From contig NC_079879.1 in assembly GCF_029227915.1 (NCBI RefSeq), forward strand, positions 23,700,501 to 23,764,500: DNA of 64,000 bases, written 5' to 3'. Origin of the DNA: Hydractinia symbiolongicarpus. Its lineage: Eukaryota; Cnidaria; Hydrozoa; Anthoathecata; Hydractiniidae. Shown here piece after piece: positions 25,701 through 36,720 of this stretch. The notes below the pieces were generated by a model. That model made no database searches and was not told the origin of the DNA. It saw only the letters and a list, made by a program, of their open reading frames with translations. How positions within the stretch are numbered: the stretch's first letter is position 1; each line of letters begins with the position of its first letter. The translations under genes and the position numbers were made by a program.

Positions 25701-26240
25701 CCTTCATCATTTTTGCTTTCCGAAGGTCTTATTCGAAAGTCTGTTTTATTATAAGCACCAACATAGGGCCTCGTCTGGCTAGCGCAATGTTTTAAACTAT
25801 AAACGTCATATTCAAATTAGAACCCAGTCTTTTTTATTTTGACGCGCTTTTTTCAAAAACGAAGTGTTTACGGAGATATGAACAGGAAATATAGGTATTT
25901 AGAGATAAGCTCTTGTGTTTATGTGTTATTTTTCTGATTTTATAAGTTAAAATACAAATACGTAGTCGAAATTCACATTTTTGAGGTTACTACCCCATTA
26001 AGAGATTCTTTAACTACAATTTCTGTTTGAAATAAGGAAACCCAGACCTAAAGTTGTAAGCGCACATAAAATGACAATTAATGGCGTAACATGCTATAAC
26101 ATGTCGTAACACGTTGTAACACGTCGTAACATTAGGCATTCTGAATAAGTTAAACGATGTATTGTGTTTATGTTTAGGGAATTTTAAACCCGTACAAGAT
26201 GTTGCCACCAGAAGACATTGATTCGAAAGAGTCGACGTAG
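10112..26240 (+). CDS. D2HGDH: D-2-hydroxyglutarate dehydrogenase, mitochondrial
   Basis: Seventeen exons join in frame (1545 nt, 514 aa; human about 521): 10112-10246, 14340-14446, 15014-15091, 16071-16111, 19394-19474, 19558-19657, 20066-20159, 20268-20325, 20614-20702, 21155-21248, 21354-21487, 21825-21902, 22558-22629, 23218-23326, 23758-23841, 24081-24208, 26178-26240. The N-terminus is basic with no acidic residue in its first 26 residues, as in a mitochondrial targeting peptide. The FAD-binding PCMH domain shows [15 protein letters not shown] (about 111-125) and GSEGTLGI (241-248). The metal ligands expected of the family are H420, H427 (GHFGDGNLH) and E461 (SAEHG), with the same spacing as in the human enzyme. 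It oxidises D-2-hydroxyglutarate to 2-oxoglutarate and passes electrons to ETF. The 17th exon is short and lies beyond a 2-kb intron full of transposon relics. Confidence 0.96.
11110..11245 (+). repeat. Two-to-three-unit copy of the 53-bp satellite in D2HGDH intron 1
   Basis: Two and a half units of the motif (A/T-rich TTTTTAAAAC.CGATCTAAAA followed by ATTTCTATCGC) repeat here with a period near 53-57 bp. This is clearly the same family as the large array at 59360-60600, about 48 kb away. No terminal repeats were found around this small copy. Confidence 0.7.
12736..12779. repeat. Imperfect inverted repeat (hairpin) in D2HGDH intron 1
   Basis: Arms AAGTCCTAGCGTGAGT and ACTCGCGTTGGACTT pair with two mismatches around a loop of about 12 nt. 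It could be the tip of an old palindromic element. Nothing else is visible. Confidence 0.4.
13430..13955 (-). pseudogene. Degenerate Copia gag fragment in D2HGDH intron 1
   Basis: Read on the minus strand in shifting frames, this stretch resembles the Gag of the full-length Copia element at 44721. It has a KKVQILQLF-like segment near the start, then [16 protein letters not shown] and [10 protein letters not shown], and finally an [17 protein letters not shown]-like segment. The counterparts in the intact-context element are [38 protein letters not shown] and [17 protein letters not shown]. Stops and frameshifts interrupt it. No LTR or pol was found around it, so it is an old partial copy, antisense to the host gene. 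Confidence 0.65.
16710..16755. repeat. Compound microsatellite (CTAG)n-(AT)n
   Basis: Four CTAG units are followed by about a dozen AT units inside intron 4 of D2HGDH. More GCTAGC-rich sequence is scattered over 16660-16840. Confidence 0.8.
17250..18330 (+). repeat. Degenerate minisatellite array in D2HGDH intron 4
   Basis: A motif of the type TTTTGTGAGGAAGGACCGTA, then TGCAATATATCGAAATAACT and GATTTTTGTTGCAAACTTTG, recurs about eight to ten times with spacing near 90-110 bp. Examples are at about 17361, 17455, 17560, 17655, 17745, 17845, 18155 and 18295. Copies are strongly diverged, so the array is old. ORFs inside it are by-products of the repeat. A Helitron-like 3' end lies about 330 bp downstream. 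Confidence 0.6.
18658..18684 (+). mobile_element. Helitron-like 3' terminus (hairpin then CTAG|T)
   Basis: GTGGA-TTCT-TCCAC forms a short hairpin at 18658-18671 and is followed after nine bases by CTAG (18681-18684) and then T. The hairpin-plus-CTRR-before-T layout is the Helitron 3' signature. It shares the TCCACGGG core with the units at 51358-51607. The matching 5' end was not identified. Confidence 0.4.
22235..22525 (+). repeat. Minisatellite with repeated acceptor-like motifs in D2HGDH intron 12
   Basis: Some eight imperfect copies of TTTTGCAGAACGGTTACAAC followed by TATT recur with a period of about 25-70 bp just before exon 13 (which starts at 22558). Each copy contains a pyrimidine run ending in (G)CAG, so it looks like a decoy 3' splice site. 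Confidence 0.6.
23672..23729 (+). repeat. Three-copy 19-bp tandem repeat
   Basis: The unit TTTTTTGTAACTCGCCTGA occurs twice exactly and once with changes in intron 14 of D2HGDH, just upstream of exon 15. Confidence 0.75.
24457..24735 (+). pseudogene. Relic of a Helitron Rep/helicase coding region in the last D2HGDH intron
   Basis: An open stretch of 92 codons contains QEAVATIM, then [35 protein letters not shown] and, after an acidic/basic linker, [12 protein letters not shown]. This order (VSxQEA, VVF.NT, DRY..RP, MC.AEF) is typical of the segment between Rep and helicase in Helitron proteins. I judged this from memory of the family. No Rep HUH motif or helicase Walker box was found nearby. 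The open frame stops shortly after, and the piece is flanked by ordinary intron sequence. It is most likely a decayed or exon-sized Helitron fragment, not part of D2HGDH. Confidence 0.6.
24956..25190 (+). pseudogene. Degenerate THAP zinc-finger domain
   Basis: The sequence starts [13 protein letters not shown], where C4 and C9 match the first zinc-ligand pair. After a stop and frame change it continues [19 protein letters not shown], which resembles the conserved F..P....RKRW segment. In another frame it then gives [13 protein letters not shown], the THAP C..HF motif, where the expected Cys is Arg. THAP domains are DNA-binding zinc fingers common in P-element transposases and domesticated proteins. 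Several breaks show it is dead here. It may belong to the same composite insertion as the Helitron-like fragment 220 bp upstream. Confidence 0.6.
26085..26132 (+). repeat. Five-copy 10-bp tandem repeat (CGTAACAYGT)
   Basis: Units CGTAACATGC, TATAACATGT, CGTAACACGT, TGTAACACGT and CGTAACATTA run in tandem just before the last D2HGDH exon. Confidence 0.8.
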
Positions 26241-26365
26241 AAGCTCACCACCGCACCAATATAACCTTCATGTTTTTTGTTATGTTTATTTTTTGTGTTG
26301 CTCTTAGAGAAATGTATATGTATAAATTCCCTTAATTATTTGTATTTTGATTTGATCAAAGTTGG

Positions 26366-26479
26366 TTTCGTGTAATGTGCTGCACGAAATTTCCTGGGTG
26401 ACTTTTTATTTCGTGTAATGTGTTGCATGAAATTTTCTGAACGTTATTTTTTGTTTTTCGTGTTATTTGTTACACGAAA
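26366..26479 (+). repeat. Three successive TTTCGTG...CACGAAA hairpins after the D2HGDH stop
   Basis: Near-identical 24-bp palindromes lie at 26366-26389, 26409-26432 and 26456-26479. Each begins TTTCGTGT and ends with CACGAAA or CATGAAA. They follow the stop codon by 126 bp and so probably lie in the 3' UTR. The AT-rich spacers (19 and 23 bp) are similar too, so this is a short tandem array of hairpins. Confidence 0.65.
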
Positions 26480-27341
26480 TTTTTTTAATTGTTATTTTGT
26501 AGACGTCTATAAGGATTCTTATGGAATTATGGGTAAACAAGTAGAATTATTATTGTTGTTTCACATATATCAGATTGAGAAATAGTTTGTAAAACAATTT
26601 TAGAAGCAACCTGTCAGCCTGATACATGTTTCTTATTTAATCTCAAAAAATCCAAGGTTAAGCAAATTTTTGAATTTTTATTTTAAGAATTTTATCTAGT
26701 CAAAGGTTGAAAAAACGTGTATACGGTTGGATTGGTTTATGTATTTTTATTTCATCTCTATATATTTAATTCTTTTTAAATGCATAACGAAGATTATATA
26801 CCTAATTTGAACTTGATAGAAAATATATATTTCTGTATATTTGTGTTGATTTGTTTGCTTTGGGTAAGGTATTAAATCTCCTGATGCGTTGTAATTTTGC
26901 TGTCCCCTTTTTGTTTAAAGACTACAATTTTTATCTTTTTTGTTTATAATATTCATATTATACGATTTTGCTAATAAACAATCCAAGTATTCAGATATTC
27001 TTTTCAGGTCGGCAAGATAAACTGTAAAATTCTCAGCCTACATAAACATTTCTACTTGGTGTAAACAGCAGTGTCAGGGTTTCAGAACGTTGCAGTACTC
27101 GCACTGGTACGAATTAACTTCACTCTATTCGTTATCCCAAGAAAAGAAAAGGTGTGTGATGGGTTATACGTTTTTAAAAGCGTTTTATGGCTCCTCAATG
27201 TAGAAACAGCTTTTTTCAATCGTTGCTTTGAATGGTTTTTGTAGGAGTTGTTGCATGTTTGATTTTAATATAATCACGTGATTTTTCTTTAGACTGTCTA
27301 AAGTATTATTTTTTTTTTACATTTTCTTACATAGGATAGAG
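26480..27341. other. Gap between D2HGDH and MSH3
   Basis: The gap holds the 3' end of D2HGDH (a possible AATAAA near 26972) and the promoter region of MSH3. A CACGTG at 27275 lies 67 bp before the MSH3 start. No gene is seen. Confidence 0.45.
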
Positions 27342-30300
27342 ATGTCTGAAAAGAAACGAAAATCAATTGACCAGTCCCAGCAAACAATATCGAAATTTTT
27401 TAAACCATCTGAGAAAAAAACACGCAAAAAAGTGGTAAGTTTTTGAGGTTTATATCTCCAGCCATGATCTTTAGTGTGGCGTGCATGGCTTAGTTTGTAT
27501 ATGGGTAGCAGTCTTTTTTCGTTGGTATGCATAATTGTGCTTAAGTTAACCTCTCTGCAGTCATTCCATTTTATCGTGTTTGCATGATTAAACGCTCTTT
27601 TAATTTATGGTACTTAAGAAAGGGCGAGTGGGGATGTTCTTTTGAAGGTTGAATTACTTGAGTATGATTTAAGATCTATTTCATTAAATCTACAGTCGGC
27701 GATAAAATACAAAAAATCGTTGTGTTTGAGACTTTAAGTTTCTTCCATTCAATTCATTAACCACAAATCTTTTATATTTATTTGACATAATTTTTCTTGA
27801 AACTTACCTGTCGCGAAAAACAAGTTCATAATGAAGGAGTTTACAAAGTATATTTTTTTGTATATTTATAAAAATCTTGATGGGTTGTTAAGATTTTGTT
27901 TTTTTAAGGGGTGTTGTGTTTAACAGTTTCAGAAAGAAAGTAGGGTTTAAAATGTTTTTTAGCCATTTAGTCGCATAAATTTTCAATATTTATTTACTAT
28001 ACTTAATAACAGCAATTATATGTTTTAAATCTAGTTAATGACGTCATAAGTTCGCATAAATAGCAGAAGAATAAGAAATTTTTTTAAAAAAATGGAGGAT
28101 TCCTAGATAATTTTCAAAGATCTTTTTATGAGCTCAATTTGTTTTTCCGCGGGATGTAAGCAAAATTTGATTTTTGCAAAGATCATCGCGAAATACGGCA
28201 TTTGAATTTGAAGCTGTAAGGGATATATATTTCGTAAAATTCCCCGCGATGGACGCGAATTTCTGTTTTGGTATTATTTGTGTTGGTGAAATGTTCACAC
28301 GAATATTTTTATTTACTATTTCGTGTCAATAAAAAATTTACTGATGATAATAATGATTCATTCACAGTTTGTTTGAGGGAAGCATAGATTATCTAATCAA
28401 AGTCTTAGGCAAAAATATCAAATGTGCGTATTCTCTACTGAGAATGCTGTGTAGTCCCTGTTGGCTTCTACCGGGAAAGAGCTAAAAAACTTGGTCTTCC
28501 CGTGGTGTTAGGTTCTTGTATTTGAAGTTGGGAATTAATTTTTGAATCTAAACGGAAGAGTGTTTAATGGTCTCCTCTACATAATAAAATGCTGGAAATG
28601 TAGAAATTTTGGTCTACTTGTTTAGCCAGTCATCCGTGTCTTAGAAGACAATGTTTTGGAAAACAACAACAACATTGAAACGCCTACCGATGAAAAAACA
28701 AACGGGTTGGCTCTGAGAGTATTCAACACAATACAAAACTCTATCAAGAAACTTCAACAGTTTGATGTCGACTCGTGTACGCAGAACACAGAAATGAAAA
28801 TTCCAACACGAAATTATACCAACAAGCCTATGCTGGATTCATTTCCACCTTTAAAAACGGACAATATTGAAAAAATACCGGAGACAGGGCGAACTAAAAT
28901 TGTTAAATCGCAAAAGATTTCATACACCCCTCTCGAACAACAGTACGTCCACATTAAAGAAAAGCATAAAGATGTTTTATTGTTTGTTGAATGTGGGTAC
29001 AAGTATCGATTTTTCGGTAAAGATGCTGAGGTATGCATTTTTTCTATTTTTTTGTTAATTTTTCTGATTTTTATCTCTGATTAATAAACGCTAAAATCAA
29101 AAACTGTCTTAGTCACTCATTATTGACCGATTTTTTTTGCTGTTCCTACCTACCCTGATAAAATTGGTTACGGTCAAAATGTTTTAAAAAAACATTCAAA
29201 GCTGTTCCTTTTTACTCACTCTGACAAACGCCATCAAAGCCAATTGGCGTTTTTATAGAATTTAAAATACGCCTCGTATTCAGAAATTTTCTGTTGTGTC
29301 GGATGGTTTCTTTGATTTTAATTTTTCGTTCATGTTTATTAGAAATATTTATTTAGATAGCATCAAAAGAATTAAACATCTACTGTCACATGGATCATAA
29401 CTTTATGACTGCCAGTATTCCTGTGCACCGCCTCAATGTTCATCTAAGCAGGTTGATGACTGTTGGAATAAAATCTGTCTGTTTAGATAATGCATTTTGT
29501 TACTAAGGCGTAGGACGTTTTTAAGTCATGTAGTTTATAAGCGAGGCTGATGTTCTGCCAAAATTAAGAACATACTTTGCCTGAATTTCTTTTTAGATCA
29601 TAGGAACAAAATAATGGCAGAGAAAAATTAGCCAGAAATAATTCTTTTGAATAATTCTTTTTATCAAACTTTAAACACGATCTGTTTCTTCCAATCCTAA
29701 AAATATTTTCAAATATCTTTCAAAAGAACACAAATAAGAACATTCAAGGCTAAAAGTGTAAAAATAAGCACATTCGGAATTTTTTTTTTCCCTACAGGTT
29801 AAAATTTTTGTCAAGAAAATCTTTCTCTGTATGTACTCGAATACGTTGCGTTGTTAACTTTTGTGTAGGTTGGTGGAGAAAGGGTACAAAGTTGGAGTCG
29901 TGCGTCAGACGGAGACTGCTGCTTTGAAAGCTGCAGGTGATAACAAGAGCGCACCCTTCACAAGAAGATTGACAAATGTGTACACTAAAGCAACTTTTGT
30001 TGACAGGCAAGGTATGCTGTTGTCGTTCTTTCTCGTAATTGTTGTGCATACTTTTTCCCAAGGTGGTCATTAGACAAAGTCTCGATCACCCGTCTGAGTG
30101 ACGTTGATAATGTCGTATCTATAACGTCGCATCACGTTGTTGTCGTACGTATTATCGTTGACGTAAGAGTCAATGCAAACTTCGTATTGGTTGTTGTGAT
30201 ATTTTGTTCTGTTCTTCTAACATATTTTTCACTTTAGTGATAATTTTGTCAGACGTGTTCTTGTGAAATACGATAAGAGATAAAGAACAGTGAAAATTTT

Positions 30301-33300
30301 CGTATTCTGACATTTTTTCTATGCAGATTCTGATGATCAAGTGAATGCAACAACCGGTCATTACATTGAGTGTTTCAACGAATGCGAAAGTGAAGACGGG
30401 CAAAAAGCACTGATTGTTCTTCTTGTTAACCCGACCACTGGCGACATTGTTTTTGATGCTTTACAAATCGATGAAATGTTGTCGTTTAGACTCGATACGA
30501 TAAACCGTGTCTTGAACCCGTGTGAAGTTATTTTAAAGGAAACGCCCTACGACAACTCTGTACAAACATTTATTCAAAACTATCTGAGGGATTGTAAATT
30601 AAATCGTGTCGAGTACGTATCATGCAGAATAGCTCTTAGCATATCGGACTTAGATTTGCGAAATGTATGTAATAAGAAGAATGAGTTCGAATGCTTGCTT
30701 GGTTGCGTAAACATAATGGCGGAATATTTAAAGCAGTATGAACTTGAAAACATTTTGCTGTCAACTAAATCTTATAGGAGGTTTGCTGAAACTTGCATGA
30801 AACTCGATGGTTCAACTGTTGACAATTTAGAGTTGTTTTGTAATAATTCTGATAATGGAGTCAAGGGTTCGATTATGTGGCTTGTTGATCACACTGCGAC
30901 CATTTTCGGAAAACGGATGTTGAAAAGATGGTTAAGCGAGCCTTTGCTTGATGTTTCCAAAATAAAGCTTCGTCTAGAAGCAGTGAGTGAACTAAAAAAC
31001 AACTTGGACGCGTCCTGTGTTCGCGCAATACGAAAACAGTTACATTGGACTTTGGACCTGGAAAGAGGTTTAACGTCAATTTTTTATCGAAAAATCAGCC
31101 CAGACAAATTCATTAAAATTCTTGAACATTTCGAAAATTTGCGCACTACGTTTTTAAGTTACAGGGAAGAAGCGACGAAAACATTTCATTCTAAGTTATT
31201 ACTTGAAATTTACAAAGCTATCCCCGAATTTATTTCTGTGGAAAGGTTTTTAAATGAACTTAATAAGAACGTCGCCGGTGATAAGAGCAAACAGAACTTG
31301 TTTAAGAACCCAAGCAATTATCCCGCAGTGCTGGATTGCCACCGTAAAATTGAAAACATTGAGAGAGATCTTAATAATCATTTAAAGAAAAGTATTCGTC
31401 CCTCTCTAAAAAACTGGAGTGTTTCATACAAGACAGTTTCCGGGATGGATTACTTGATCGAAGTCAAAAGCAAAGATGTTGCATGTGTTCCAATGGATTG
31501 GATAAAAGTCGCCGCTACGAAACAGTGCACAAGATATCGGACGCCATTTTTAGATAAAAAATTTAAACAACTTTGCCAAGTGAGAGAAGAGTTAGTAATG
31601 GCTTCAGAGGTCGCATGGAGAGACTTTCTTGACCAATTTTTACATGTTCGTAGCGCATGTCGAAACGCTGTTGACAAAGTCGCCTATTTTGACTGCTTGC
31701 TGTCGTTAGCGATTGTTGCCAAGCAACCAGGATACTGTATGCCAATATTTGAAGAGAATTCTGGGATTATTAATATTAAAAATGGTAGACATCCAGTAAT
31801 TCACCAGTTGCTAGGGGAAGATAAACAATACGTTGCTAATGATACTACAATATCACATGATCAAAAAGTAATGCTAATATCCGGACCCAACATGGGTGGG
31901 AAGAGTTCGTATATCAAGCAAGTAGCTGTGATATGTATATTAGCACAGATGGGGAGTTACGTGCCAGCCACGTCTGCAGTCATGGATCTTGTAGACGGTG
32001 TCTTCACACGGATGGGTGGGAGCGATGATATCGCTAGAGGAAAGAGTACGTTCATGCTGGAATTAGAGGAAGCATCAAGAATAATGAAGCAGGCAACTTC
32101 GAAATCACTTGTCATTCTGGACGAGCTTGGAAGAGGTGGGTACTTGGTGTAAGACATCTTATGACAGTCACCCTCACTAATCTTGTATGGTGTTCTTGAA
32201 AGCACGACACTTTCAGAGTGACAAACTGATAAGCGTAAAGCTAAGAATATAAGCAAGTGCTGTTCTGGTAGTGTTCTTCAATACAGTAATAGCGTACTTC
32301 AATTAACCTCAAAAATTAGGATTAACCAATGGCATCCTTCCTTAATAGAATAACCAGGGCTTAAAAACTTTATAACAAACCCTTTCAATAAATGTCTCCT
32401 GCATCTACTTCCTCGTTACAGTAAGAACATTTAAGAAACACTGTGAGCGTTAGAACATTTAAGAAACGGTCTCAGCGTTTACTCAAAGCATTAAGCATAT
32501 ATCTCCGATGACAAAAAATACCTTAATTTTTATATGTCTTTCTCGGGTTTTTACATATTACGTTATTACATTATTGATACAAGAAAAAAACCGGAATTTT
32601 CGTCTATTTTAAGTGTGTTGACTTTATTTTATTCTGCGCAGACACGCAGACGCATATATCTTCGTGTACATTCTATTTTCAGGTACAAGTACTCACGATG
32701 GTATGGCAATTGCCTATGCATCCTTGCAATATTTTGTTCAGGACGTGAAGCCATACACGTTGTTCGTAACACATTATCCCTTACTCACAGAGTTGGAGAA
32801 ACTTTCAAATGGCTATGTTAGAAATTACCATATGGCGTTCATTGACGCAAAGAATGATGGAGATAATGAACCTAAATCTTGTGTGGATGAAAATGTTAAT
32901 AATTTTGTGGCTAACAGAGACGATTACATAGACTCAATTACTTTTTTATACACTTTAACAAAGGGAGCGGCTAAAAAAAGTTACGGGTTAAACGTGGCTC
33001 GATTAGCTGGTATACCACGATGTGTTCTTCAGTCCGCTTCTTTGAAAGCACGAGAGTTGGAACGTCAAATTGAAACAAAATCGTAAGTTCACTTCGTTCA
33101 CTTCTGTCTGTTTTGTATGGGATTTTATCAATAGGAAAAACACAAGCAAATTTTAAGAGCAAGAAAGGCAACTATGATGTCAGCACTGCTGTGTGTATGC
33201 GCCATCTTGAAAAATATATCGCCATAGGGCAAGTTGTCATTTAAGCTCTCCGTTTTCAGCAGCGAAGCATGCAATAACTGGTACTAAGTAAAGGCTTTTG

Positions 33301-33771
33301 TGAGGGATTTGTCGCCTATCTTGAGTTGTTTTGTGCTTACATCGGGCACAAGTATAGATTCCTGGCCCCCCGGGTAATAAAAACAAGACCACGCTGATAC
33401 ACAAAAATAAACAAAAAAACGTACCATGGAAAATTATTAAGAAAGCAACAAAAAGAACCCTGTCCCCCAGTCTTGTCTTCTTGTAAGCTTCCTCATCAAG
33501 ATAATCGTATTTGAAGTATGGTTGTCCAACTGCGATAAAAATTCAAGATGGCAACATAAATCTGAAATCGCGTATTGCTCAGAGACAAACCCAACGCGTT
33601 ATTTGAATAACTGAATCAGTGAATTATCATACCTGATGTGATGCCTTTATTTTTAGAAACGGTGTATCCACATTTAAATCAATTATGACGAAAGATATAA
33701 CTGCTTTCGAAGTTAGAGAGACTCTACTGCAATTAAGAAAACAGCTGACGTCAGATGTGCAAATAAAATAG
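27342..33771 (+). CDS. MSH3: DNA mismatch repair protein MSH3
   Basis: Seven exons join in frame (3060 nt, 1019 aa): 27342-27434, 28626-29030, 29357-29451, 29869-30011, 30327-32135, 32683-33082, 33657-33771. Residues 13-20 (QQTISKFF) form a PCNA-binding PIP box. The mismatch-binding domain starts YTPLEQQY, then [14 protein letters not shown], with the YKYRFFG of MSH3 rather than the Phe-x-Glu of MSH6/MutS. This decides the paralogue. Walker A is GPNMGGKSS (about 765) and Walker [11 protein letters not shown] (Asp844-Glu845), followed by TSTHDG and the ABC-ATPase end. With MSH2 it forms MutS-beta, which recognises insertion/deletion loops in the nucleus. An AATAAA overlaps the last codons (33763-33768). 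The start Met directly precedes the PIP box, as in homologues. Confidence 0.97.
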
Positions 33772-34741
33772 GAATATGAAGTTTAGCAATGATTTTTGTA
33801 TTATAGTGCATTTAAGATACTTATTTTTGTGGTATGATGTACTATTTGTTGTATATACATGCCATGTTATCCAGTTTCAGTTACATTACAGTGACACCCA
33901 AAACCCATCCACCCCAAGTTTGGAGGTCAGTGATAGCTTTCATATAAACCATGTAGGTAAAAACTAGAATTTTTTTGGCAAAAAGTGCTGGCTTCAGCAT
34001 TTTCTTAAATGACGTCAGCAAAAATATTTAGTATTTTGAAAAGTTCTTAAAAGATTTTTCTTTAAAGTAGTTCATAGAGCTTGTTACAGTCAGATTTCAA
34101 TAGAAAAAAGTTAGCCCCTATTAAAGGAGAATATGGAATTTGATCATTTTTTTGCGAAAAAGACTCGGTCGAGCACCTCACGCACTGATTCTTTTGAAAT
34201 TAAAAACAATAGAAAATTCAATACATTTAAAGGGTACAATGAAATGAAGTTGTTTCTCCTTCCGTATTCTTTCCTCCAAGTTTGAAGTAATTCTAAGAAT
34301 ATACATGAGCTTAACTTTAACATATCGACTTTTCAAATAATATTTGGTTTGATGCACCACACGTTAGAACTTAATGTCGTTCTGTTTATTTTAAAAAGCA
34401 CATCAGAAGCAACCTCGACCTCAGGGCTTTATCTCGCTATCCGAGATTGCCAGGAAGAAAATGCCCTGAAGACAACATGTTTTAAATTTTGCGATGATTT
34501 TTGTACTGTTTTATAATCGTATAAAAATTTAAAAGCAGGTTCGGATGTACTTAGCAAACACTACTTTAAGGGATGCTTATGTTTCCAAAGGCTTATTTTT
34601 AAGCAAACAATAACACCTTTTTTTTTCAAAGTCCCCTTTTGGAAGAGAAATCGCTAACTTTTTATAGAACATTTCTTTTCACGAGACTACGAAGAAATAG
34701 AAAATCTGAAGAACTAAGCTTATTTCTTTGTGCTAAGCTTA
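33772..34741. other. Intergenic DNA after MSH3
   Basis: No coding sequence is seen. One small hairpin (ATCTCGCTATCCGAGAT, about 34431) is nested in a CAGGGC/GCCCTG inverted repeat. It may be a remnant of a repeat element. Confidence 0.4.
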
Positions 34742-34745
34742 TTAA

Positions 34746-35569
34746 GGTGGCAGTAACTCTTTTAAAAATCGAATTTTTTTTTTTTTTACGTAATTAGTTA
34801 CGAAAGATTATTTTCGGACTATATACCTATATTTCTTCTATTATAGCACAATTGTCACGATTTATAGCTAAATTACTATTATCTTTCACCAATAATATTC
34901 AGCGTCAACATTTCCTCTTTAAAATAAAATCATGAATAATTAATTAGTTCTACCGAATATAGTTTACAGAAAGAAATGACGTAATTATTAAAAAGAACGT
35001 TAATAACAACAAAGATGGCGCATTATGTAGAAATTTAAGACGATCTTCATTACGCTACACTGCACGAGCTTTAAACTTTCGATTGCATTTTCGTTTTACT
35101 TTAAAATTTTCAGACATGCTTGGTGAACCATGCAGCCATGATACGGTGTGCGGAAATCTTTTTATTCGGAATATTTTTCTTTTAACAGTGTTCGATGCAG
35201 CAGGGGATGCTAACAAAAAATCTTTTGAAAAAACAAAAGGCTATTGTTAAAAAAAATAAGAATGAACAAAAAAGATCCGCACACCGTTTTAACAGGGTTA
35301 ACCCAAGGATCATTTAAAAACAGAAACTGATGAAAAATAACGAGATTGTAAAAAGTTGGAGCTCGTGGAAGCCGATTTTTTTTCTTGTTTATGATACATT
35401 TTTAAATAGTAATTTCTGCTGACTCAGCAATTTCAGGGTTAAGTTAAAACCATTTTATTATGTATAAAGGCCTATATTTCTACGAAATAGTAAAAAAAAA
35501 AATGGTATAAATAAAACACTGAGTAAATAATTCAGCTATTTGGACAGCTAGAAAAGTGTTACTACCACC
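34746..35569. mobile_element. Non-autonomous DNA element flanked by TTAA
   Basis: The left end GGTGGCAGTAACTCTTTT and the right end, read on the other strand, GGTGGTAGTAACACTTTT match at 16 of 18 positions. Each is flanked by TTAA (34742-34745 and 35570-35573), the piggyBac-type target site. The 824-bp body has no credible ORF. Inside is a second inverted repeat, ACGGTGTGCGGA at 35143 against its complement ending at 35287, which may be a nested element. The terminal sequence does not look like classic piggyBac CCY ends, so the superfamily is uncertain. Confidence 0.55.
35143..35287. repeat. Inner inverted repeat of about 20 bp per arm
   Basis: ACGGTGTGCGGAAATCTTTTT (one extra A) on the left pairs with AAAAAAGATCCGCACACCGT on the right. 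The hairpin spans 145 bp. It lies inside the TTAA-flanked element and may be a nested MITE. No target duplication is evident. Confidence 0.6.
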
Positions 35570-35573
35570 TTAA

Positions 35574-36720
35574 TCTGAGCCTGCATATGCTTGTAAACTT
35601 TATGTTTACCTTAAAGGTAGAAACTTTCGCGAGGCAAAAGAATAGTGAAATTTTTAATATAAACTAATTTTAGATTTTTCATGAGAATTAACCTTCGCGA
35701 ATTCATGAGTATAACGAAAAAATGAACTACAGTTAACTTCCGGTACCTAGAACCCCAAGGGGACCGAAGAATTTTTGAGTTAAGCGAAGCTCCTGTAAGT
35801 CGGGTTTAGTTGAAAATGAGATATAGTTCCAGCTAAAGCGATTTTTTAAACAGATGTGACAACAGTTTCCTGGTTAAGAATAAAAATTTTGGTGGTGATA
35901 AGGCATGGTAGTCCCTTGTAAATTGAATTTTTCTTCACAAACAGCATCTATATTACATCAGAAGATAATAAAAACTAAAAAAAAAATACTGACATTTATC
36001 TCATCTTGTTTCTCGATTTAGGCTAAAGTTTATAAATCACTGGGGTTTTATGCCTCCTTTTCGTAAAGACAAATTTTCGCGAACAAGTACAAGGTAAAAA
36101 CTGAAATTTAGAATTTTAGACAAAAGATAGACACGTTACTTGTAAAGGGAAAGTGTCCCGCTTACAGCTGATATTGCAATTAACTTTTTTGCTTTTTTGG
36201 GCAAAAATTATTACAAATAACGTAAGGAACGTGTAAGCGGCAAGTAAAATTTCTTTCTAAATAGAATATGGAAAGCAGTGTAAGAATCTCAACATCCACC
36301 ATCTCAAAAGATCGATAAAAATGACATTATGTAATGATAAAAAATATTTTCTTTTGACAATTATAATTGCAATAAAAAATTAATATAATAAGGTGTACAG
36401 GTAAAGATATATTACATTTCAGATTAAAAAATTAGTCAAAAAATAGCCCGATCATCTAATATTTTTATTTATATTTTAAATCATTTCATAACACTTTCCA
36501 AAACATATTTTTCAATGACATTCGATCCTGTAAAATCTTCTATTTATTTTTGATTTTTTCCATTTTGTCAACAAATCTCTAAATTCACTGCAAAAATTTC
36601 CTTTGTAAAAACCTCTTTATCTTGGAAAAAGAATATTGTGGCCAGGAATACTTTGAACACCACGTGACACGAAAACTTATAAAATACAGCTTCTAGGAAA
36701 ACAAGAAAAGAAGTTTGTCA
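35574..36720. other. Intergenic DNA between convergent MSH3 and the amidase
   Basis: No gene is seen. Short TTTCGCG motifs near 35627-35700 and 36063 look like dispersed repeat remnants. The 3' ends of the two convergent genes must share this interval. Confidence 0.4.

Noticed and set aside
25765-25830. tRNA-like stretch (TGGCTAGCGCAATG and, 35 bp on, ATTCAAATTAGAACCC)
   Set aside because: The A-box has mismatches, the B-box is poor and no stems form; weaker than the 40239 candidate.
33343-33380. GC-rich stretch (CTGGCCCCCCGGG) after MSH3 exon 6, considered as a structured element
   Set aside because: Short, without a convincing stem or repeat partner; ordinary intron sequence.
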